Positions 55,161-64,000 of a stretch of DNA of 64,000 bases are shown one piece after another (within the stretch, counting starts at the first letter, position 1; each line of letters begins with the position of its first letter). The notes below the pieces were generated by a model. The model did no database searches, was not told the origin of the DNA, and saw only the letters and a program-made list of their open reading frames with translations. The stretch spans positions 1,922,001-1,986,000 of the forward strand of contig JAKZZE010000008.1 in assembly GCA_024220505.1 (NCBI GenBank), written 5' to 3'. Origin of the DNA: Rhizopus arrhizus (lineage: Eukaryota; Mucoromycota; Mucoromycetes; Mucorales; Rhizopodaceae). The translations under genes and the position numbers were made by a program.

Positions 55161-57841
55161 CACTGCAAATAATTGGTAATTTCAGCGTTATCAGTCATTG
55201 GCAGTCATTTCAAACATCAAAATTTCAACGATTTGAATAACATTGAATAAACGAAAAAAATTAAAATGCTCTGTATTGCACCTTTTTGAATTTTGAAAAA
55301 AGATTTAAATGCGAAAAAAATAAAGAAATTTAATAATGTTATTATTTGTTTGTGGTGCAAGTATTCATAGAGTTATTCATGTTTTAAAAAAGTGTCTTTT
55401 TTTTCAAATAATCTCTTTTTGGAAAGCCTGTTCTCCTCTATCGTTGAAAGACCGATATTTTCTTTTTTTTTTATTTTTAAGGGCAAAATGCGGAAATCAA
55501 AAGTACCATACGGTTATTTTGATCAAAAGAATACATAATAGGAAGGCAGTCTGTGATCATTAGCTTAGCTCATTAGAAGCGTGTAACAGAATGTAACAAA
55601 ATAGTTGCGTTTGGGAAAAAAAAAAGAAGCTGGAAACTTAAAAGTAAAAAAAGACAAAGTTAAAAAAAAGACAAAGTTAAAAAAGACCTAGCGAAAAAAA
55701 AAAAAAAAAAAAAAAAGAGCATAGCAATAAAAGTTCCTTATTCAAATGAAAACAATAATCTAAGAGCAAATATGTTTTATAAAAATACAAATGCTTTTAC
55801 ATTATAACAAAAGAATACGTGTATATCCTAAAAAGAATAAAAAAATAAAGAAGCTTTGCTCGCATTTTATTACAAGACAGTTGTAATTAAGAAATACAAG
55901 CACAATTTTTTGTTTTTCAAGTAAATAGATTGCCTTATTATTTTTTATGACAGATAATATAAAAGAATATATGTTTTTAAGCTTATACTAGTTCATTACT
56001 TACATTATGTTTTACACATGGGTGTAATTTCCCATTAGACCATTAGCCATTAGAGATGTTAACATTACCAACTTTTTTTTTTACCAAAAAGAACTTTTCA
56101 GCAACAAGTAGCAATATAAGTTTGATATTCTTATAGTTTTAATCGTGTTAAAACGAACAACTTTGCTCATGAGGTTCATGGTCGTCATTCGAATGTGTCC
56201 CATTAGGAATTCCTAATGTAAAAAAAAAAAAAAAAAAAAAAGAATCCGACATTAGACTTGGTTATTACCTTTTTTTTTATCAACTTACATATGATCAATA
56301 CTTGAGTTTTCTTTTTATCTTTGTGCCTTTGGCATCTAGTATATTCCATGAAGCAAAACAAGGGAGAAAAAAAAAAGAAGTTGTTTTTCTGCTGTAATTT
56401 GTTGATACCGACCTTTTTTTTATTTCAAGTAAAAATAAAATAAAATAACAACCTTCCCTCCTAAATATATTGCATTTAAGTAATAAAACTAGTTCAAGCA
56501 ATGTACAAATTATCTTTTGGGATACCATTAAATGTAAACTACATGAAAAGCAACTGTTTTGTTTTCTAATATGGATAGACAGTGAATAAGTGTAACATTG
56601 GTAAAATAAGGCTACAAAAAAAAGCACTTTACTTTTTTTTTTCTTTTTTTTTTCTTCTCTTTTTATAAAAGGTAAGTTCTTAATATTATATAAGTTGTAT
56701 TCCTGCTCTAATGGTACTTGTACTTTAGTAAGTTGTGTTGGTTGCTTTCTTTATAGTTTAAATGGTCTTTATAAAGTCTTTTTCCCCAGGATTATCATTG
56801 CTTCTTCTTTTACTTGTTGGTAAAGCTTAGCAAGCTTTTTCTCTTAGCCCATCTAAAGAAAGGTACTATTACTTTTATTACATATACTCAATAGCTAATA
56901 ATTTATAGATGCATGCTGCTTCCTTCTTTTTTTACTTGTTGGTATAAGCGTAACTGGTTTTTTTTCCCATGGTCTACGTAATGAAAGGTACTATTGCTTT
57001 TATTATATATACACGATATCTAACATCTATTATAGATGAATGCTGCTCTGCTTTGGCGTCTTTCTCTTTCCTGGTTTTTACTTTGGTTCTTAAGTACTGA
57101 TGTCTTTTTTCTTTTGCTTTGAATGCTCAAGGTCCTTGAATCCTTGAATCCTTGTGTCTCTGAATCCTTGAGTCTCTGAATCCTTGAGCTTGGCTTTTTT
57201 TTTTGTTTTTTCTTTTGAGAACTTTTTGAGTTCCACGAGACTAGTTGATGTATTTTTAGATTAGATGCTGCTATCCTGATGACATTAGGTAAGTCAAGTA
57301 CACTTTTAAAACGCTACTAGCAAAGAAATACTATGTATTGTTATTATTATTTTATTTAAATAAAAAAAAAAGCTGGTTTTTATAAACAAAATCCCTATTT
57401 TTTTGTATATATAAAGCAATATTTATTGCAATATGAATGGTCATAAAGAAGTATATAAGCTATATGAGTGGTCAATAAAGAAGTATATAAGCTATATAAG
57501 TGGTTCATAAAGAAATATATAAGGCAATATAAGCGGTCAATAAAGAAGTATTAAGGCAATATGAGCGGTCGATAAAGAACAAAAAGACATATAAAGTAAT
57601 GTTTTAAAACGTATCATTCGTTGCTCAACCGTTGACTAGTGTTGATTAAAGCGTAAAAAATGTTTTGGTAAGAGAACGCTAAACGATCTCCTCTTGCTCG
57701 CTTAAAAGTTACTGAACGATTACTGAACTGCCGCGAAAATCGTTTAAAACACAATAAAATTCCGTTAATTTGCATTACTTCGCGTTGTTGCGCTCATTTA
57801 TGCTCAAAAACTACGTTTAATATCTCCAATTATTTGCAGTG
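55161..57841. mobile_element. Non-autonomous CACTA-like element CAC-C (2681 bp)
   Basis: Left CACTGCAAATAATTGG, right its exact complement (CCAATTATTTGCAGTG). Duplication CCT at 55158..55160 and 57842..57844. Its body is the inverse of CAC-B: the right-end-type sequence of CAC-A/B lies at 55300..56350 and the subterminal repeats at 57420..57590. No transposase or accessory gene. It lies about 55 bp from tRNA-Asp. Confidence 0.85.
57420..57590. repeat. Subterminal tandem repeats of CAC-C
   Basis: Four to five units of about 33 bp with core ATAAAGAAGTATATAA, the complement of the CAC-A units at 21246..21365. Confidence 0.7.
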
Positions 57842-57847
57842 CCTCTC

Positions 57848-58805
57848 ACTGCACCCAATCACCGTTATCCAAGTTGATAAAGTTGATCTTTTTTGATAGT
57901 GGTAATTCTATTAAATGAGTGAGAACTCGGATTTAAAATGTTAGAAAAGCTGATTTTATATCAGAAGAAAGCTTGAAAAAAAATAGATTGTAAATCTAAT
58001 AAAAATAATCAAAAGTATATAATATGTTTGTTGAATAAAAAGACATTGTATTTTTAAAAAAAAATAAATAATTTTCTGTTGTGCTACATGAATGCCATAC
58101 AAGATTACAAATTGGGAAGACTATGCTTTTTCAACTTCAGTGCAATATTTTTTAACTTCAACAAAGATCGAAAAACACAGTTCTATTTGGCCTACAAGCT
58201 CGGAAATCCAAGTGATTGAGTCGTGGCGTTTTCTTTTCAGCATTCTTCGGTTCTCATGTCGTATTTTATAACCAGAAAAAAAAAAACTTTGTTTAATACA
58301 AAAGGAGATTTATTTTGGTTACCTGATTAACAAAAAAAAAAAAAAAAAAAACAAAAAAAAAAAAAAAGAAAGAGTAAAGAGGTACATATGAATAAGAGGG
58401 ATGAAACTCTTATATAAGTGCATAATATCGCTATAATAATAAGTATAAAACTATGTGTTTATAAATTGGAACAAAAAAAAAAAAGAATGTGAATATAGTA
58501 GAAAATTTAAAAGATTGAATAAAATATATAGAAAAAAAAAGAAGGATTCTTTTGGCTCTAAAGAAGTTAAACTTGTTTTAAAGCTGAAAAAGATATGTTT
58601 TAAATAGTAAGATCACGGCATAAAAAAGACAGAGTATTTTTGATAATCATTTTATTTTTTGAGAATAAAAGAAAAAAAAAAGGCGGCAACGGATGAATGT
58701 CTATTATGCTACACGTCTTGAGATTCTATGAAAAGGTTAAAAAACAAAAGAAAAAGGATATTGTTACTGAGTACTTTTGAAAAAAAACAAGTTGCAATGT
58801 TGAAA

Positions 58806-58836
<31 letters not shown>

Positions 58837-59261
58837 TTACATTCCCAGCATTGACATTACAAAAGGAATCTCCATTCAATGTATTGTTTAAACTTGAATA
58901 AAAAAAAAGGAGTTTTTAAATTTGGGTTTTAAAAAAAAAAGTACTTTAGAATGTTTTTTCATTAAAAAAAAATAAAAAGGTGGACCAAATATGACGAAGA
59001 TGGAAAGCATCAAACCAGAAATCTAAAAAAAGATCAAAGCCCACGATATAAACGGCAAACTGACTTTATCTGCAACCAATCTACTATCCAGCGATTGCTG
59101 GTATGATGTAAGTATCCTGGCTACACCAATCAAAGCTTTTGTTTTATTTTTAGAATTTCAACTGAATTTCAATACTCCTGTGGCTGTTGCTTTTGAAATC
59201 ATATATAAGCGCGTAAAACACTAGATCGAAGTTTATAAAATAATCTTTTATTATATTTACA
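57848..59261. other. AT-rich non-coding stretch with many A runs
   Basis: Upstream of the decayed transposase. A-tracts of 10-26 nt (for example 58810..58836). No gene or repeat shared with CAC-A recognised. Confidence 0.5.
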
Positions 59262-62227
59262 ATGAACTCTTCAACCCAATACAGATTTAAATGCTACTGT
59301 AGCCAATGCTCTGAAGGAGAAATTGGCAAGTACCAATTGGTTACTCGATGGACTCTTGCTCGCCATAAAAAAAAAGAAGCTGCTAAAGGTATTTACTTAC
59401 ATATTAGATAGTATTTTTACTGACGCGTTATTATAAATAGATGAAGCAGAAAAGGTTCAAGAAGTTGATGCCAATAATGAGATAATTGAAGCAAATAAAA
59501 TGATTCTGATGAGAACAACGCAGAAGACGTTTCAAATTGGGAAGTGATTGAAAAATTGATGAAGTGAATTTATCTGACAGTATGGATATTGTTGAATTTG
59601 ATATTGCCTCAAGGTAATTATTTCCTAGAAGTGGGTTCTTTTATGAAGATGCATTACTTACATTGTTAATTTTTAGTTGAAATCAAGGGATTCCAAAATG
59701 ATATTGTTGCTTTTATTGCTGTCTTCTTGACATCTTCCAGTTATTTTTCATATCCGAATATGCTGCGGAAGTGGTAATGAAATTTGCGAATGATCTTGCT
59801 TTTCCTCTTAAACCATCAACCAATTTTTCCCGCAAAATTGGATACCATGCGTAATGCTGTTGGAAATCGATTATACTTACAAGGGCATGTTCGCCTTGTT
59901 GTCTGTCCCGAAGGCCATACCCTATATCAGCCTGAAGAAGTACACTGTGATTCGAAGTGCAACCTTTCTGAATTTCGCATCACATGTAATACCCACTCTT
60001 CAAGCCTATTACGGTTGGTGCAAGCAAGATGTATGCCAACAAGGTCTCTGCATTCAATTCCATCAAGTATGCTTTGACTGTGATGTTCTCACGACCAGGC
60101 TTTGAATCAGCAATTGAAGCATGGCGCTATCGTACTCGTCATAACAACACTATGTATGATATCTATGATGGTCAATTTTGGAATGAATTCAAGGATAGAG
60201 ATGGTAATGTATTTACCAGTCAAGCTAGATCTCTTTTGTTCACTTTGAATGTCGATTGGTTTCAATCTTCAAAAAGAACCGTGTACTCTGTTGGTGCTGT
60301 TTACTTGACGATAAATAATCTTCCAAGATCCATCAGATACAAAAAAGAAATATCATCTTGGTTTGTGTTATTCCTGGACCCAAAGAACCCAAAGACACAC
60401 AAATCAATAACTATTTACAAGTTTTGGTAAAGGATCTGAAGGAGCTTTACTATGGTGACTTTTTTACCTCTACAGCTGATTCTCCCAATGCTCCTGTCCA
60501 AGTTCGTGCTGCTCTGTTCTTGATTGCTTGCGATATTCCTGCTAGCCGAAAGGTAGTGGGTTTACTTCATTCAATGCAACTGTACCTTGTAATAAATGCT
60601 CAACAGCATTTCCTGCTCGTCATAATACAAATCTTCAACGCGATTTTTCTTTTGATCTTGAAGATCTTGATGCTTGGTCACTTCGTACCAATATTGAAAA
60701 TCGTCATCATGCAAGAAATTGGAAAGAAGCATCTACAAAGAAACAAAGAGTTGACTTGGAACAGAAATTTGGCACTCGATTTTCTGCTCTACATGATTTG
60801 GAATACCTTGACCGTTCGTTGTACTGCCATTGATCCTATGCATGGCCTTTTCCTAGGAACAGCAAAGAAAATGGTTAAAATATGGCGTACTACTATTTGT
60901 GACCTTACCCATGAATTATATTTGACCGATTCTGACTTGAAAGAAATGCAAAAGGAAGCAAACGACATTATATTGCCAGCACAATACACACCGATCAATC
61001 AGAAAATTGCCAGCAATTTTTCTGACTTAAAGGCTGATGAATGGAGAACCTGGTGTCTTGCTCTTTCGCCCCTTTTACTGAAGTCTCGCCTTCCAGTCCG
61101 TCATAAAGAAAATTGGGCAAAGTTTGTACAGGCCTGCCATATCGTATGTCGTCCATGCATTACTCAGAATGAAGCCATGATGGCTCATAAACTATTCCAT
61201 GAGTTTGTCACTGGTGTTGTTGAATTGTATGGTCAGAGATGGTCACTCCAAATATGCATCTTCATCTGCATCTAAAGGACTCTATCCAAGACTTTGGTCC
61301 AATATATGCATTTTGGCTGTATGGCTTTGAGAGGCTTAATGGCGACATTAAGAAGATGACAGTAAACTACAAGACAGCGTTCGAAGTTACGTATATGAAG
61401 AAGTTTCTTTCCGTTGTGCACTATGGTGACTACATCCGTAACTTACCACAAGGAATTAAACAGAATCCTGTGATGATGTCTTCCTTTGGTTACTTGTCAC
61501 CAACGCCTTCTGATTCCCTAGTTGCTTCTTCATCTACTTCAACCTGTTTTGATTTTAGTTTATTTGTCAGTGCTCCTCTACGTTTGAATGATATCTTACT
61601 GGTGCTGAAACTCTACCTCCTGATACGCAAGCTTCTGCTAGATACAGAGTTAGTGTGAATAGATTGACTCAGATCATTATGACTATCTTCTTGCCTTTTA
61701 CAAAATTGTATATACTGATCGAACATTCGCAAGTGCGCTAATCCCAGAAGAGTTTGATGACTTGTCTACAATGGTACTTCCTGATATTTCTCTTTTTTCT
61801 GAAATTCAATCCTTGGGCAGACATATCGGTCAAAGGCATCGCGTACTACTCGTGGTTGTTACATTGAAGTCGCCTGTAATTCTGCTATTCTTGGACAAGA
61901 GCCTGAAATGCGAATTGGCGAAGTTCAATATTATTTTAGCCATCAACTTCAAATGAAAAAATCTATCCTTCCAAACGGTCGGTCTTTATGCCAAATGCTT
62001 TTGATGAACACCTCTTTGCTTTTGTACGTTGGTACAACCCTCCTCTTCATCCTTTTCAAGGATTTGAATGTCTTGGTGCCGCGTACTACCATAACTCATT
62101 TCGACCAGCTGATTCAGACTGTATTCTTCCAGTATCTCGTATATTTACTTGTGTGGCTATGAAGCAAGGTTATCCTGATAATCATGTTGTCTTTTTACCT
62201 CTTCCAAGAAAAACCATTGGTTTGTAA
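59262..62227 (+). pseudogene. CACTA-type transposase, several frameshifts
   Basis: Begins MNSSTQYRFKCYCSQCSEGE, with the same N-terminal Cys/His motif as the intact copy, then a GTATTT intron near 59390. An acidic segment follows with two frame changes (59500-59580). Recognisable blocks in order, in shifting frames: MYDIYDGQFWNEFKDRDGN, LNVDWFQSS, YLTINNLPR, VIPGPKEPKDTQINNYLQ, AALFLIACDIPASRKVVG, CNKCSTAF (frame-shifted near 60590), AIDPMHGLFLGTAKK, LKADEWRTW, MHLHLHLKDSIQDFGP, WLYGFERLNGDIKK, and a C-terminal tail to 62227. It is clearly homologous to 25653..28570 but dead. Confidence 0.8.
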
Positions 62228-62345
62228 AAAATAAATAAACAAAGTAAAAAGTAAAAAAAAAAAAAAAAATTAAAATTTAAAAATCTAAACACCGCGTTCC
62301 TTGTTTTTTTCTTTTTTTTTTGTTTTATTTATTTTACAATTTTTT

Positions 62346-63681
62346 TTAAAACAGCAAGTTGTGTTCATCCAACTCCATTTCACCACCAAAAGCCCAAGCG
62401 ATACTCTCTTCAGTTATATTTTCTTTCTTGATAAATTCAGGAACTGGCAACGCGTATTTTCTTTGTACACGAGGAAAACTGATGCTGCTATTTCCAGTTC
62501 TTTGCCTTTTTGCCTTGTCACTTGCTATCTGATCATCCAACAGCTTAAAAAATTCGGTACACTGAATATTGGATAATTAGTTGATTACGCTTAAAAAGAT
62601 ATTGATTAAACTTACAGCAGGTGATCTGTACTTTGGTACGCGAACTTCAAAATAATCAACTGTTTTCTTGCACAAGACAGACATACGTTCCTTTTCGGTA
62701 AAAGGAGTTGTTCTATCTGGATTTTGCTCCAGAAGAATTTCCTCCACCTTGTCCATTGTTTCGTCGTTATACATATCTTCTTCTTCAGACATGTATTGCT
62801 GTTGAAGCAAGTACTCACAGTGGGATAGTTGTTATAAACACCTTGATCCTTGTACTGCTCGTATATAGCCTTACGAGCTCTTGTTTTCTAAAAACGCAAA
62901 GTCAGTTATGCGATTACAATACTTTATGTAGCACTTACAGCACTTCTACGAGTAACTTTTGCAGCTTTTCTTTTTCTCATGAAATCCTCAACTGGATCTA
63001 TCTCTTCAACACTTGTTATGCCAGCTTTCTTCGTGTAATATTGTCGTTCAAGGTACTTGCGTAGATCGCGGTTGTTGGTGTCTTTGTATGAGTAATGACT
63101 ATTCACATAGTCTTGCAGTAATTAAATACTCTTTGGTTCTCAGCAGACTTCAGAGGCTTTTCAAGGATATACTGAGACGATGGTGGCAGATTGTTGTAGT
63201 GATTTCTCACAGCATCCTATATTTCAGAGAAAAGCGATTAGTCTATTTGTTTAAAATTGAATTTTAATGTTCTTACTTTAACAGCAGTAGCAATCGGCTT
63301 TGCGCCTTTGCCTGATTCTGCTTCAAGCTCATCGTATGCTTCTTTGAGCTTGCTGTATGCTACATGCAAGGCCTGCTTTTCCTCTTGCTCTTTTCGAAGC
63401 ATCTCTTTCAAACCATCGTTTTCTTTTCTTAGCTCCATATAAATGGAAAAAGAAAGAGATACTTCATCAGTCTCCATGTCTTCGGCTTGGCGCATTCGCT
63501 TCTGAACATGGGTCATGGGAGGAAAACCAGGCCTAGGATAGGCAAAGCTATCATGAATGGCATCGCTTGAAGCAAGCTCAGGAACAACAGCACGAGAAGG
63601 AACAGCGATTGGTTGCCCAACAGAGTTAGAGCTACGAGCATTGGCAGGAGCAGGGTTGAATTGAATACCACGATCAGACAT
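62346..63681 (-). CDS. Accessory gene of CAC-E, coiled coil, spliced, frame uncertain
   Basis: Start ATG at 63681 (MSDRGIQFNPAPANARS). Exon 1 contains a coiled coil (IYMELRKENDGLKEMLRKEQ, then EEKQALHVAYSKLKEAYDEL) and ends at ATAVK before GTAAGA. The next exon starts at 63216 (DAVRNHYNNLPPSSQY). Near 63107 the frame changes to DYVNSHYSYKDTNNRDLRKY, by an unrecognised intron or a lesion. Further blocks are KTRARKAIYEQYKDQGVY, EEDMYNDETMDKVEEILLEQ and the last exon IASDKAKRQRTGNSSIS to the stop at 62346, with IAWAFGGE near the end. It matches the CAC-A accessory gene in position, convergent orientation and the DYV and WAF blocks. Function unknown; possibly binds element ends. Confidence 0.5.
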
Positions 63682-63729
63682 ATTGTTATAAGAGTAATTT
63701 GAAATAAAGATAAGTGAGCTTGGCATCAA

Positions 63730-64000
63730 AATTGATCTTTCTTAAATATCATCGAGTTTACAATGAAACTCAGTCTTAGTATAGCAAAAAAAAAAAATAT
63801 AAAAAGATTTCCTTTTCGAAATTTTGTTCCTTTTTTTTTCTTTCTGTTCAGCAATTTCCTTTTTCAACATCACTCCGGTTATCGCAAGGTAAGTAAAAAA
63901 AAAGAAAAAAAAAAGAAAAAGAAAATAAAAAAGAAAACTTTGGTTCTAACATGCTGTAGTAGGCATTCATACATGTATCCATGGCTGCTGTAGTTCCTTT
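63730..64000. other. End of window, no gene seen
   Basis: Poly-A/poly-T rich sequence upstream of the accessory gene. Nothing recognisable. Confidence 0.4.

Larger units (their letters stand above)
57847..64000. mobile_element. Decayed CACTA-like element CAC-E, open at window edge
   Basis: A possible left end CACTGCACCCAATCACC lies 2 bp after the CCT duplication of CAC-C. The region holds a transposase pseudogene (+) and an accessory gene (-) in the same convergent order as CAC-A. The right end is not in the window, so the boundaries are tentative. Confidence 0.4.

Noticed and set aside
57847..57900. Certain left end of CAC-E sharing the CCT duplication of CAC-C
   Set aside because: Two extra bases (CT) separate them and only CACTGCA matches the family end. 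Kept only as a tentative boundary.

Overview
The window is an AT-rich eukaryotic segment that is almost entirely mobile DNA. I infer a filamentous fungus of the Mucoromycota (Mucorales-like). The reasons are short AT-rich GT-AG introns, Pol III tRNA genes, fungal-type Ty3/gypsy elements, several Tc1/mariner families, and CACTA-like elements with fungal-type transposases. No ribosomal or single-copy marker gene is present, so the genus is open. Only one ordinary host protein gene is well supported: a five-exon type I membrane protein at 2183..3490 (-). Two host tRNA genes are clear: tRNA-Asn(GTT) at 39201..39274 (+) and tRNA-Asp(GTC) at 55034..55105 (-).

Layout. 0.7-1.7 kb: broken Tc1-like transposase. 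2.2-3.5 kb: the host gene. 3.5-6.7 kb: AT-rich DNA with no gene seen. 6.7-12.6 kb: old, decayed Ty3/gypsy chromovirus split by an LTR-like insertion. 13.3-20.9 kb: a LINE with its poly-A tail at the left, cut by three Tc1-like elements. 20.917-29.863 kb: an apparently intact 8.9-kb CACTA-like element with an 886-aa, four-exon transposase and a convergent second gene. 29.867-32.641 kb: an internally deleted relative placed directly after it. 32.693-39.190 kb: a young Ty3/gypsy element whose two 482-bp LTRs I read as identical, inserted 10 bp upstream of tRNA-Asn. 39.3-45.3 kb: tandem LTR-like repeats containing one Tc1-like element nested in another. 45.9-47.5 kb: Tc1 fragments. 47.457-53.102 kb: a CACTA element with about 500-bp inverted ends, a transposase remnant and an intact DD37E Tc1 transposase. 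53.1-54.9 kb: the LTR-like repeats again, in the opposite orientation. 55.161-57.841 kb: another non-autonomous CACTA-like element next to tRNA-Asp. 57.8-64 kb: a decayed transposase/accessory gene pair of the same family, open at the window edge.

How the parts fit. The CACTA-like family has termini starting CACTGCAAATAAT, 3-bp target duplications, subterminal repeats, and two convergent genes. One of these is a Tnp2-like transposase with an N-terminal Cys/His motif; the other is a Gln/Pro-rich or coiled-coil accessory protein. The intact transposase at 25.6-28.6 kb could in principle mobilise the deleted copies. Two 1630-bp Tc1-like copies (13326 and 21912) are almost identical although their transposase is dead, which implies mobilisation in trans. 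The nesting gives a relative history: LINE, then Tc1 and CACTA insertions, with the tRNA-linked gypsy insertion very recent.
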